A stretch of DNA of 39,236 nucleotides from JABMRW01 sp964396965 (GTDB taxonomy: Bacteria > Chloroflexota > Dehalococcoidia > Dehalococcoidales > BS750m-G39), in the NCBI GenBank assembly GCA_964396965.1, contig CAYNGD010000016.1:1-39236 (forward strand), in the 5' to 3' direction. Position numbers and translations under genes: made by a program. Below the pieces are notes generated by a model, which saw only the letters and a list, made by a program, of their open reading frames with translations, had not been told where the DNA came from and ran no database searches. The stretch's first letter is position 1. Each line of letters opens with the position of its first letter. Positions 15,224-23,148 of this stretch are shown piece after piece.

Positions 15224-16532
15224 AAGAAACACCGTGGTCTTTTTTATATTGCTGGCCCTCTTTGCCTTTGCCATCTGCGCCGTCATCTACCCCCTGTTCG
15301 GCAGGAACGAGATTAGGCTGGGGCTGGACCTGAAGGGCGGCATCCACCTGGTCTACAAGGCCGATTTTTCCGGTATCCAGCCGGCCAACCAGGCCGAGGC
15401 CATTAACGGCGCCATAACCGTGATTGAGAAACGGATTAACGTCCTGGGGGTGACCGAGCCGCTTATCCAGAAGCAGGGCAGCGACCGCATCGTGGTGGAG
15501 CTGCCTGGGGTGAGCGAGGTGGAGAAGGCCACCTCGCTCATCGGCGAGACCGCCCTGCTTGATTTCCGGGAGCAGCAGACGGACGCGAACGGCAACGTGA
15601 CCTGGGTGCCGGCGACGGCCACTATCAACGGCGAGCAGAAGGAGCTCACCAGCGCTTACTTTAAGGAGAATACCTATGTCGGTCAGGATAATATGGGCAG
15701 GGTGTTGCTGTATTTTGAATGGAATGATGAAGGAAGCCAGATATCGGCGCAGGTTACTAAACGGCTTATCGGCAAGCCGCTGGGTATTTTCTTAAGCGGC
15801 CAGCCCCTGCTGGACGATAATGGACAGCCCATCGCCCCTATTGTTCAGAGCCAGATTACCACCAAAGGCCAGATTGAGGGCCTGAGCCTGAAGGAGGCCA
15901 CCGAGCTGTCCAAGCTGCTCAATGCCGGGCGCATTCCGATTCCCCTTACCCTTATCTATCAGCAGACCATCTCCCCGATACTGGGGGCTGGCTTCGTTGG
16001 TATGAGCCTCAAGGCGGGGCTGATTGGCCTGATACTGGTGATGCTGTTCATGATTGTCTACTACCGCCTGCCCGGGGCTCTGGCCAGCCTGGCGCTCATT
16101 TACTACGGGGTGGTGGTGCTGGCAATATTCAAGCTGTGGCCGATAACCCTCACTCTGGCCGGCATCGGCGGCTTCGTCCTGTCCATCGGCATGGCGGTGG
16201 ATGCCAACGTGCTTATCTTCGAGAGGATGAAGGAGGAGTTTGCCACCGGAAAGACGCTGGGGGCGGCTATTGAGGCCGGCTTTGACCGCGCCTGGACGGC
16301 CATCCGGGACGGCAATGTGACCACCATCATTGTCTGCGTTATCCTCATCTGGCTGGGCAGCAGCGTCGTCGAAAGTGCCCCGGTAACCGGCTTTGCCGTG
16401 ACCCTGCTTATTGGCGTGCTGGTGAGCATGTTCAGCGCCATCATTGTCACCCGTACCCTGCTGCGGCTGTTCGTGGGTACGGCTCTGGGCAAGAAGACCT
16501 CGCTATTCAGCATTCATCAGGAGAAGAAATAA
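15216..16532 (+). CDS. secD: Protein translocase subunit SecD
   Basis: SecD works with SecF to draw secreted proteins through SecYEG using the proton gradient. The 438-aa protein has an N-terminal membrane segment, then GLDLKGGIHLVY and the periplasmic P1 region with INVLGVTEPLIQ and SDRIVVELPGV, and five C-terminal membrane helices holding SIGMAVDANVLIFER. It is shorter than the E. coli protein, as is usual outside proteobacteria. It overlaps secF by one base (TAATG), so the two are translated together. Confidence 0.97.
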   Translation: MARRNTVVFFILLALFAFAICAVIYPLFGRNEIRLGLDLKGGIHLVYKADFSGIQPANQAEAINGAITVIEKRINVLGVTEPLIQKQGSDRIVVELPGVSEVEKATSLIGETALLDFREQQTDANGNVTWVPATATINGEQKELTSAYFKENTYVGQDNMGRVLLYFEWNDEGSQISAQVTKRLIGKPLGIFLSGQPLLDDNGQPIAPIVQSQITTKGQIEGLSLKEATELSKLLNAGRIPIPLTLIYQQTISPILGAGFVGMSLKAGLIGLILVMLFMIVYYRLPGALASLALIYYGVVVLAIFKLWPITLTLAGIGGFVLSIGMAVDANVLIFERMKEEFATGKTLGAAIEAGFDRAWTAIRDGNVTTIIVCVILIWLGSSVVESAPVTGFAVTLLIGVLVSMFSAIIVTRTLLRLFVGTALGKKTSLFSIHQEKK

Positions 16533-17449
16533 TGTTTGATGTAGTCGGTAAGAGGTTTTTGTTTTTAATTATCTCGGAGATTGCCGTCCTGATTGCCATT
16601 GTTGCCCTGGGGGTCTTCGGTCTCAAACCAGGGATTGAATTCAGCAGCGGCTCCCTGCTGGGGGTGAGCTTCAAGCAGGAGGTAAACCAGAGCGACCTCG
16701 AGGCAGAGCTGGCCAGCCTGGGCTATACAGATGTTATCGTTCAGCGCACCGGCACCGGCGATTTCTTTATCCGCACCAAGGAGATAACGATAGCGGACAA
16801 GGACACCCTAGAGAACAACCTGACCGCCAAGTTTGGCCCACTGACCGAGCAGGAGTTTGACTCGATATCCCCGATGGTGGCCGGCGAGACCGTCCGTAAC
16901 GCTATCATAGCCGTGGTCGTGGCCGCGGTGGGTATTCTCCTCTATGTCACCTGGGCCTTCCGCAAGATGCCCAAGCCCTTCCGCTACGGCACCTGCGGCA
17001 TCATTGCCCTGGTGCATGACGTGCTGGTGGTGACCGGTGTTTTCGCCATTCTGGGGGTGGTGCTGGGTTGGGAGATTAACCTGATGTTCATCACCGGCGT
17101 CTTGGCCGTTATCGGCTACAGCATTAACGACACCGTGGTTGTTTTTGACCGGATTCGTGAGAATTTGAGCAAGGGCATAAGCCACGACTTTGAGGTGGTG
17201 GTAAATACCAGTATGGTCGAGACTATGGGCCGTTCATTAAATACCAGCTTGACCACTCTCTTTGTGGTTTTAGCCCTGGTGCTGTTCGTCGGGGCCTCAA
17301 TTGAGGACTTCGCCATAGCTATGCTCATCGGCATCGTTGCCGGTACCTACAGCTCAATCTTCGTTGCTTCCCATCTGCTGCTGGTCTGGGAGAAAGGGGA
17401 GTGGGGCAGGCTGGCTTTCTTACACCGGGCCAAAGCCAAAGAGGCATAG
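16532..17449 (+). CDS. secF: Protein translocase subunit SecF
   Basis: This is the 305-aa partner of SecD. Visible features are the first membrane segment, GIEFSSGSLLGVSF (the DxxGG-like region), a short periplasmic domain, and five C-terminal membrane helices with the conserved GYSINDTVVVFDRIREN. It runs on from secD and is followed after 3 bases by the cation transporter gene. Secretion through it would serve the lipoproteins encoded elsewhere in this window. Confidence 0.97.
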   Translation: MFDVVGKRFLFLIISEIAVLIAIVALGVFGLKPGIEFSSGSLLGVSFKQEVNQSDLEAELASLGYTDVIVQRTGTGDFFIRTKEITIADKDTLENNLTAKFGPLTEQEFDSISPMVAGETVRNAIIAVVVAAVGILLYVTWAFRKMPKPFRYGTCGIIALVHDVLVVTGVFAILGVVLGWEINLMFITGVLAVIGYSINDTVVVFDRIRENLSKGISHDFEVVVNTSMVETMGRSLNTSLTTLFVVLALVLFVGASIEDFAIAMLIGIVAGTYSSIFVASHLLLVWEKGEWGRLAFLHRAKAKEA

Positions 17450-17452
17450 ACC

Positions 17453-18364
17453 ATGCTGGCCACTAAAGAGGGCGCTGCCAGGCTGGCTATCGTCGCCGTC
17501 AGCCTGCTGATAGCGATGAAGGTGGCTGCCAGCATCGTTACCGGCAGTATCGCCATCAGGGCGGACGCCGTCCACAGCGCCATCGACCTCTTCGGGGTAA
17601 TTATCGGCTACACCGCCATCAGGATTTCCAGCCGGCCCGCCGATACCGGACATCCCTTCGGCCACGGCAAGGCGGAGAACATCGCCGGCGTGGTCATCCC
17701 CTTCCTGATATTTATCGCCGCCATCATCATCGCCTACCAGGCGGTAACCAGGCTGATTAGCGGTGAGGTGGTGGCGATGGTGCCCCTGGGCATCTATGTG
17801 ACGGCGGCGGCCATAGCCATCAACCTGGCCATTTCCTGGTATGCCCTGAGGGTGGCCCGCGCTGCCGACTCGCTGGCACTGGAGGCCACCGCCCGCGACC
17901 TGTTCGCCGATGTCTTGAGCTCGGCGGCGGTGCTGGTAGGCTTGGTCCTGGTCCAGTTCACCGGCATCGTCCTGCTCGACCCCATCGTCGCCCTGCTGGT
18001 GGCGGTACTAATCGGCCGCACCGCCTTCTTAACCCTGAGGAAGTCCTTCGGCGGGCTGATGGATATCAAGCTGCCCCAGGCGGAGGAGGACGAGATAGTC
18101 GCCATTATAAAGAAGCACGGCAACCTGATAGCCGGTTTCCACAAGATACGCACCCGCAAGGCGGGCAGCCAGCGCCACATTGACTTTCACCTGCTGGTGT
18201 CCAAGGATATCAGCGTGGAGAGGGCGCATCGGCTCTGCGACGAGTTAGAGCAGGAGATAGAGAAGAGGCTCTCCGATGCCAGCGTCACTATCCACGTTGA
18301 GCCCTGCGACGGCAACTGCCAGCAGTGCTCCACCTCCCCCGACTTCTGCCACCCGGCTAAGTGA
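17453..18364 (+). CDS. Cation diffusion facilitator transporter
   Basis: CDF proteins export divalent metals (Zn, Fe, Mn, Cd, Co) by proton antiport. The 303-aa protein has six predicted membrane segments, with metal-site motifs HSAIDLFG (helix II) and the second Asp-containing helix V (ARDLFADVLSSAAVLVG), plus FGHGKAEN between them. The cytoplasmic C-terminal domain ends in a cysteine-rich tail (EPCDGNCQQCSTSPDFC) that could bind metal. It is 3 bases after secF. Its last 8 bases overlap the convergent deacetylase gene. The specific metal is not predictable here. Confidence 0.93.
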   Translation: MLATKEGAARLAIVAVSLLIAMKVAASIVTGSIAIRADAVHSAIDLFGVIIGYTAIRISSRPADTGHPFGHGKAENIAGVVIPFLIFIAAIIIAYQAVTRLISGEVVAMVPLGIYVTAAAIAINLAISWYALRVARAADSLALEATARDLFADVLSSAAVLVGLVLVQFTGIVLLDPIVALLVAVLIGRTAFLTLRKSFGGLMDIKLPQAEEDEIVAIIKKHGNLIAGFHKIRTRKAGSQRHIDFHLLVSKDISVERAHRLCDELEQEIEKRLSDASVTIHVEPCDGNCQQCSTSPDFCHPAK

Positions 18365-19388
18365 GCTTGTGTATCTCCTTTACCGCCCCGAGCAGGCGGT
18401 CAATATTGACCTCACCAGAGCGGCGCGGCGGCCTGCCCAGCGGGTCGTCAACAGTGTTGCCCAGCAGGACGTCGAAGGTGGCCTTGACCGAGGCGGCCAG
18501 GGCGTTGAGGTTGTAGCCCCCCTCCAGTGTAAGCGCCAGACGACCTCCGCAGAGCTCATCGGCCAGCCCCTTGGTGATCCCCGCCATCTGGCCGAAGCCG
18601 CTAACAGTCAGCTCCATCATGGCCAGGGGGTCAGCCCAGTGGCCGTCGTAGCCGGCCGAGACCAGGATGAGCTGAGGTTTAAAGCGCCGGGCCAGGGGGA
18701 CGATGACCTGCTCGAAGACCTTCAGGTATTCGGTATCGCCGCAGCCCGCCGGCAGCGGTATGTTAACATTGGTTCCTTTGGCGTCACCGCGGCCGGTCTC
18801 ATCAACGGCCCCGGTACCCGGGTAGAAGGGGTACTCGTGGGTGGAGGTGTACATCACCCGGGGGTCGTCATAGAAGGCTTCCTGCGTCCCGTTGCCGTGG
18901 TGGACGTCAAAGTCGACGATGAGGATGCGCTCCAGGTTATATTTTCCCTGGGCATATTTGGCGGCGATGGCGATATTGTTGAACAGGCAGAAGCCCTTGG
19001 CGTAGCCAGCGGTGGCGTGGTGGCCGGGTGGCCTGACCAGGGCGAAGGCGCTGGCCACCTCCCCGCCCATCACCGCCTCCACCGCCCGGATGAGGCCGCC
19101 GGCGGCGTAGAGGGCGGCCTCATAGGAGCCGGCCGACATCACCGTATCCGGGTCGAGCCAGCCCCCGCCCTTTAGTGCCGTCTCCTCAATCTCTTTGATA
19201 TACTCCCGCCGGTGCACCAGGGCTATCTCATCCACGGTGGCCGGGCGCGGCTTAATCAGGGTCAGCCGTTCTGTGAGCCCGGTCTTCTCCAGGTGGGCCA
19301 TAATCGCCTCCAGCCGGGCGGCCACCTCGACGTGCTGGCCGGTGTCGTGCTTTAGATATACGGGGTCATAGACATAACCTGTTGACAT
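18357..19388 (-). CDS. Histone-deacetylase superfamily (AcuC/acetoin-utilisation type) enzyme
   Basis: This is a zinc-dependent amidohydrolase family acting on acetylated lysine, polyamines or related amides. The 343-aa protein has the class I signature residues: RPPGHHA (119-125, active-site histidines) and DFDVHHGNGTQ (159-169, zinc ligand Asp and His), then SAGYDGHWADPL and the late LEGGYN. The start at 19388 (MSTGYVYDP) is preferred because the family fold begins there; a longer frame to 19475 adds low-complexity residues. No clear ribosome-binding site is seen. It overlaps the convergent CDF gene at its 3' end. The substrate is unknown; protein deacetylation or acetylpolyamine hydrolysis are both possible. 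Confidence 0.92.
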   Translation of the reverse strand: MSTGYVYDPVYLKHDTGQHVEVAARLEAIMAHLEKTGLTERLTLIKPRPATVDEIALVHRREYIKEIEETALKGGGWLDPDTVMSAGSYEAALYAAGGLIRAVEAVMGGEVASAFALVRPPGHHATAGYAKGFCLFNNIAIAAKYAQGKYNLERILIVDFDVHHGNGTQEAFYDDPRVMYTSTHEYPFYPGTGAVDETGRGDAKGTNVNIPLPAGCGDTEYLKVFEQVIVPLARRFKPQLILVSAGYDGHWADPLAMMELTVSGFGQMAGITKGLADELCGGRLALTLEGGYNLNALAASVKATFDVLLGNTVDDPLGRPPRRSGEVNIDRLLGAVKEIHKLT

Positions 19389-19540
19389 AGCTAATTCGAT
19401 GATAGCAGATGGCGGGCTGGTCATACAAGGCAGCGCTGCCCCGCCCCCCTTTTTAGCCAGTGTTTTTCTTCCCATACCCGCCCGCCCAAATAAGCTGCGC
19501 TTCTGGCACTTTATTTACCCATACCCCTGTATTTAATGGA

Positions 19541-19580
19541 GTTTTAGAGGCGAAGCCTTTGAGGGTGGGAGGGTGGGAAG
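19541..19580 (+). repeat. Short interspersed hairpin repeat, copy A
   Basis: TTAGAGGC, GAA, GCCTTTGAGGG and TGGG occur in order and resemble the segment at 23069-23112. The first part can form an AGAGGC/GCCTTT-type hairpin with a 3-base loop, and both copies lead into G-rich sequence ending TGGGAAG. With only two copies visible, whether it is a genome-wide family is unknown. Confidence 0.45.
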
Positions 19581-19632
19581 TGAAACGTGCTTTGGGAGGG
19601 GTAGTTAAGGGGAGAATAAAAGGCATAACCGT

Positions 19633-19661
19633 TTGAGTTTAGCCCCCTTATGGATTATACT
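19633..19661 (+). promoter_or_regulatory. suf operon promoter
   Basis: TTGAGT (19633-19638), a 17-base spacer and TATACT (19656-19661) lie 21 bases upstream of the sufC ATG. The -35 matches at four positions and the -10 at five of six. Confidence 0.55.
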
Positions 19662-19682
19662 GTTATCTAAGGCGGTGACAGT

Positions 19683-20399
19683 ATGCTGGTTCTGGAAAAT
19701 CTCCAGCTAAAACTGAACGGCAACTCAATAATCAACGGGTTAGACCTCCGTGTTGATAATGCTGAGATACACGGTATTTTAGGCGAGAACGGCACCGGCA
19801 AGACCACCGTGGCCAACCTCATCATGGGCACCAATAGCTACCGCCCCACCGGCGGCCGGATTATCTTTGAGGGGGAGGACATCGCTGAACTCTCCGTCTC
19901 CGAGCGGGCCAAGCGGGGGATAACCCTAGCCTGGCAGGAGCCGGCCCGGGTGGAGGGGCTGACGGTTAGAGATTATCTGCGTTTAAGCGCCCGAAACGGC
20001 GGTGCCGAGCAGCTTGAGAAATATTTATTGATGGTGGGCATGGAGCCATCGCACTATCTGGACCGGGACATCGACGCCACTTTGAGCGGCGGCGAGAGAA
20101 AAAGGATTGAGATGGCCTCGGTGCTGGCGATGCGCCCCAAGCTGGCCATACTCGACGAGCCTGACTCGGGAATTGACATCGTCGCCCTGCCACTGATACT
20201 CAGCGGCATTATGGCGATGAACAAGCAGGGCTCATCGGTGCTGCTCATCACCCACAGCGAGCAGGTGACCGAAATCGCCCACTGCGTTTCGATACTGTGC
20301 GCCGGCAAGATAATCAGAACGGGCAGCCCGCTGGAGACCAGCCGGTGGTTCAAGAATAACTGCCTGACCTGCCCCCATATCAATGAGCCGCCGTACTAG
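19683..20399 (+). CDS. sufC: Fe-S cluster assembly ATPase SufC
   Basis: SufC is the ABC-type ATPase that drives cluster building on the SufB/SufD scaffold. The 238-aa protein has Walker A GENGTGKTT near residue 35, the ABC signature LSGGERKRIEMA near 134 and Walker B LAILDEPDSGID near 160, with the SufC-type GGERKR and DEPDSGID variants. No membrane partner is encoded, as expected for SufC. Its 3' end reaches within 8 bases of the next gene's ATG. The pair may act without sufS, sufU or sufE nearby. Confidence 0.93.
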   Translation: MLVLENLQLKLNGNSIINGLDLRVDNAEIHGILGENGTGKTTVANLIMGTNSYRPTGGRIIFEGEDIAELSVSERAKRGITLAWQEPARVEGLTVRDYLRLSARNGGAEQLEKYLLMVGMEPSHYLDRDIDATLSGGERKRIEMASVLAMRPKLAILDEPDSGIDIVALPLILSGIMAMNKQGSSVLLITHSEQVTEIAHCVSILCAGKIIRTGSPLETSRWFKNNCLTCPHINEPPY

Positions 20400-20406
20400 A
20401 GGTAAT

Positions 20407-21363
20407 ATGGTCCGCTACTCAGTGGAAAAAGAATACCAGGGGATGATTGATGCCTACCAGATGGCGGGTGGGGATAAAGACGTCCTGAGGAGCCAGGATA
20501 CCGCCAAGCTGGTCATCCACGAGAACAGGGTGCTGGCCAACGACGGCATCAAGGGCTTGAAGATAGCTACCGAGGAGACCGCCAGCGGGGTCAGGGTCAA
20601 CTTCATCGTGGAGAAGGGCACCAAGATAGCCCGCCCCGTCCACCTCTGCTTCGGCCTGCTGCCTAAAGAGGGCCTTCAGGAAATCATCATGAAGGTGGAC
20701 GCCCAGGACAACAGCGAGGTGAGCGTCATCGCCCACTGCATCTTCCCCAACGCCGTTAAGGTCATCCACAAGATGGACGCCGATATTAACATCGGCGCTA
20801 ACGCTAAATTTGACTATAAAGAGACGCACTACCACGGCCAGGACGGCGGCATCGAGGTTATTCCTAAAGCGAAGGTTAGGGTGGGGAAGGGTGGTGTCTG
20901 GCAGAGCACCTTTGCCCTGAGCCAGGGGCTGGTGGGCAAGCTGGACTACGACTTCGAGGTCTTCTGTCAGGAGAAGGCGGTGGCCGAACTGGTGGTCAAG
21001 GCCTACGGCCGAGGCTCGGACGACATCAAGATTCTGGAGAAGATCCACCTGGACGGCCGGGGCGCCCGGGGTCTGGCCAAGAGCCGGCTGGTGCTTAGCG
21101 ATAAGGCTAAAGCCGAGGTGAGGGGGGAGACCTACGGCAACGCCGCCTACGCCCGAGGCCACGTTGACTGCATGGAGCTGGTCAACGGCACCGAGGCCAA
21201 AGCCCTGGCGATACCTATCGTCTCGGTGACCAATGACAAGGCCAAGGTCACCCATGAGGCGGCCATCGGCAGCATTGATAGAAAGCAGGTGGAGACGCTG
21301 ATGGCCCGCGGGCTGGACGAGAACGAGGCGGTGGACGTCATCGTTAGAGGTATTCTTAAATAG
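20407..21363 (+). CDS. SufB/SufD-family Fe-S scaffold protein
   Basis: This scaffold-type protein works with SufC. At 319 aa it is shorter than E. coli SufB or SufD and lacks most of the N-terminal domain. The beta-helix core is intact, and the C-terminus has GHVDCMEL with C255, likely equivalent to the essential SufB cysteine, then VTHEAAIGSI (282-291) and a RGLDENEAVDVIVRGI ending typical of the family. The start at 20407 is chosen because AGAGGTAAT precedes it; an in-frame ATG at 20383 inside sufC is an alternative. One B/D-type subunit plus SufC matches the minimal SUF-like (SMS, SmsCB) type described in archaea and early-branching bacteria; that assignment is inference. Confidence 0.9.
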   Translation: MVRYSVEKEYQGMIDAYQMAGGDKDVLRSQDTAKLVIHENRVLANDGIKGLKIATEETASGVRVNFIVEKGTKIARPVHLCFGLLPKEGLQEIIMKVDAQDNSEVSVIAHCIFPNAVKVIHKMDADINIGANAKFDYKETHYHGQDGGIEVIPKAKVRVGKGGVWQSTFALSQGLVGKLDYDFEVFCQEKAVAELVVKAYGRGSDDIKILEKIHLDGRGARGLAKSRLVLSDKAKAEVRGETYGNAAYARGHVDCMELVNGTEAKALAIPIVSVTNDKAKVTHEAAIGSIDRKQVETLMARGLDENEAVDVIVRGILK

Positions 21364-21378
21364 CTTTGAGTAACTGAA

Positions 21379-22584
21379 ATGTCCTTGGACTTAACCAGGG
21401 TAGCGGCGCAGGTGGGGAGTATGGTCGCCTGGCTCAAAGCCGGCGGCAGGGACAGGGAAGAGCGCCTGCGGAACGCTGTCAATGTTCTGAACGATAAGTC
21501 CCTGGACCTTGATAAACTGGGCAAGAAGATAGAGGCCAGTAAGACCACCTGGCTGGTGGCCGGCCTGGTTGAAGGGCTTTCCCGGCGCTATCAAGCCCCG
21601 CCCCTCCCCCCCGATTTCTCGGTCGTGGCCACCGATGGTTCAAATATAGACGTTGACCGCCACCGGTCAGCCCGCTGCTATCTAATCAACATCGGCAGCG
21701 TTGTTCTTGGCTACGGTAATAAGCCCGAGGCCCGGCTGGAAAGCTCCCCCACCCTCTACTTCGGCGACGAGGATCTGGTCATCGCCCCCGCTGGAGATAA
21801 AGGCCGTGAGCAATTGATAGAAGGCCCCCTTCTGGCGATAAAGCGCAGCGTTGACGAATGCCGCCAGTTGGCCAGGCTGGCCGCTGAGCTACCCAAAGAT
21901 GCCCCGGCGCTGGCACTGCTCGACGGTTCTTTGATTCTGTGGGGCCTGACCGGGCAGAGCTACCCCGACTTCGTCGCCGAGGCCTTGCTGGATAAAGGTT
22001 TCTTAAACTGTCTTGACGAGATGAAAAAGCTCAATAGAGAAAGGCGGCTGGCCGTGGCCAGCTACATCAGCTTCCCCCGTTCCACCGACGTGGTCAACTC
22101 CCTGCGGGTAGCCCTCTGCCCCCACGATGTTATCGATACCGACCGGCTCTGCAAGGAGTGCCAGACCAAAGACTGCTATCAGGTGGACGGCGTCCAGGAC
22201 AGGGAGCTGTTCTTCAAGCTGCTGGCCCCCGGCGAGAGGTCGGCGCTCTTTACCAGCCAGTCCAAGATAGTCAGGGGCCACTATCATGAGAACTGGGTCT
22301 ATTTCTTTTATATCAGGTTGGACGACGAGATTGCCCGCGTCGAGCTGCCGGAGTGGGCGGCCAGAGATGAGGCTTTGCTTAATTTAACGCATGCCTTAGT
22401 CTTAGACCAGTGCCGGCGGGGGCAGGGCTACCCGGTGGCTTTGAGTGAGGCCCACGAGCAGGCGGTGGTCACCGCCGCTGATAAGGAGACATTCTGGCAG
22501 CTGGTGGAGGCCTCTCTGCTGGACGAGCACTTACCCGCCCCCACCTCCGCCAAGAGCTTTAGCAAAAGGACGAGGTGGGTGTGA
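21379..22584 (+). CDS. nurA: NurA-family 5'-3' nuclease
   Basis: NurA is the nuclease partner of the HerA helicase in DNA end resection. The 401-aa protein shows the two metal-binding aspartates: D86 in ATDGSN and D182 in LLDGSLILW. The C-terminal catalytic region ends in a basic KRTRWV tail. Unusually, C247, C258, C261 and C266 form a Cys-x10-Cys-x2-Cys-x4-Cys cluster that could hold zinc or a [4Fe-4S] centre. The gene starts 15 bases after the suf pair. The matching herA lies about 2.7 kb downstream in the same direction rather than adjacent. Family assignment is good; the role of the cysteines is unknown. Confidence 0.88.
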   Translation: MSLDLTRVAAQVGSMVAWLKAGGRDREERLRNAVNVLNDKSLDLDKLGKKIEASKTTWLVAGLVEGLSRRYQAPPLPPDFSVVATDGSNIDVDRHRSARCYLINIGSVVLGYGNKPEARLESSPTLYFGDEDLVIAPAGDKGREQLIEGPLLAIKRSVDECRQLARLAAELPKDAPALALLDGSLILWGLTGQSYPDFVAEALLDKGFLNCLDEMKKLNRERRLAVASYISFPRSTDVVNSLRVALCPHDVIDTDRLCKECQTKDCYQVDGVQDRELFFKLLAPGERSALFTSQSKIVRGHYHENWVYFFYIRLDDEIARVELPEWAARDEALLNLTHALVLDQCRRGQGYPVALSEAHEQAVVTAADKETFWQLVEASLLDEHLPAPTSAKSFSKRTRWV

Positions 22585-22618
22585 CTAATTTACTACCTAC
22601 TAAAGCGAGGGGGAGGAG

Positions 22619-22647
22619 TATAATAGAAAGAGGGTGACCGCCCTCTT
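22619..22647 (+). promoter_or_regulatory. Possible promoter and 5' hairpin of the DUF4177-like gene
   Basis: A perfect TATAAT (22619-22624) lies 48 bases before the ATG, without a clear -35. Just downstream AAGAGGG (22628-22634) pairs with CCCTCTT (22641-22647) around a 6-base loop, so the transcript would begin with a 7-bp hairpin. Confidence 0.4.
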
Positions 22648-22671
22648 AGACTCCCAGAGAGGGAGGGGAAA

Positions 22672-22920
22672 ATGAAGTGGGAATATAAAATTATAGACCT
22701 TGGCAGCAAATCGGGCTTAATTAAAGAAGGAGTGGTCAGAGATATAACCAAGAGAATAGCTCGACTGGGTGAGGATGGCTGGGAGCTCGTTGGCTTGGCA
22801 CCGATGTATGTCCACTCCGGTCTGACCGGCTACTCGGTAACACAGGCGCTTTTACTTTTTAAGCGACCAATGAAAGAGAAGGCGGATAAACAGAAGGCAG
22901 AAATACCAGAAGAGGGCTAA
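22672..22920 (+). CDS. DUF4177-like small protein
   Basis: This 82-aa protein resembles DUF4177: it begins MKWEYKIIDL and has GWELVGLAPM near residue 41, the typical beta-strand/GWELV pattern, then a charged lysine-rich tail. Function is unknown in the family. A good GAGGGAGGGG ribosome-binding site precedes it. It stands apart from nurA by 87 bases and is followed by the tiny lysine-rich gene. It has no membrane segment. Confidence 0.8.
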   Translation: MKWEYKIIDLGSKSGLIKEGVVRDITKRIARLGEDGWELVGLAPMYVHSGLTGYSVTQALLLFKRPMKEKADKQKAEIPEEG

Positions 22921-22955
22921 TGCTCTCTTAGACTGTTGATTAAAGGAGGTAAACA

Positions 22956-23030
22956 ATGGGGTCTAAGGGTAGAAAGAATGTAAAGAAACCCAAACAGGCC
23001 AAGGACAAGAAGGGCGCCAAGAAGAAATAG
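22956..23030 (+). CDS. 24-aa lysine-rich peptide
   Basis: A very short frame, ATG to TAG, encodes 24 residues beginning MGSKGRKNVKK, about half of them Lys or Arg. It is preceded by AAAGGAGGT, a near-perfect ribosome-binding site, 6 bases from the ATG, which makes translation plausible. The sequence resembles small basic proteins often left unannotated. It could bind nucleic acid or ribosomes, but no function is known. Confidence 0.55.
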   Translation: MGSKGRKNVKKPKQAKDKKGAKKK

Positions 23031-23068
23031 GGTCTTGAACGGGTGAAACCCTCTGCGGGGGCTGGAGA

Positions 23069-23112
23069 GTATTAGAGGCATAGCCTCTGAGGGCGGGCCG
23101 GGGATGGGAAGA
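23069..23112 (+). repeat. Short interspersed hairpin repeat, copy B
   Basis: AGAGGC (23074-23079), ATA and GCCTCT (23083-23088) form a perfect 6-bp hairpin, followed by GAGGGCGGG and a G-rich run ending TGGGAAG. It resembles copy A at 19541-19580, which also lies upstream of genes in this operon group. Confidence 0.45.
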
Positions 23113-23148
23113 AAGATGCCCGATAAACAGGGGATGGGGTCACCGGAG

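Larger units (their letters stand above)
19389..19682. other. Intergenic region upstream of suf operon with a hairpin repeat
   Basis: No gene is seen. It holds the suf promoter (19633-19661), a G-rich stretch and copy A of a short hairpin-type repeat (19541-19580, with GAGGC-GAA-GCCT) that recurs at about 23069. Confidence 0.5.

Noticed and set aside
18276..19175. Long plus-strand frame over the deacetylase gene
   Set aside because: It is antisense to a clear family member with catalytic motifs; Gly/Val/His-rich composition is typical of GC-rich shadows.
20419..21255. Long minus-strand frame over the SufB-like gene
   Set aside because: Shadow of a recognisable Suf protein; no ribosome-binding site and shadow-type composition.
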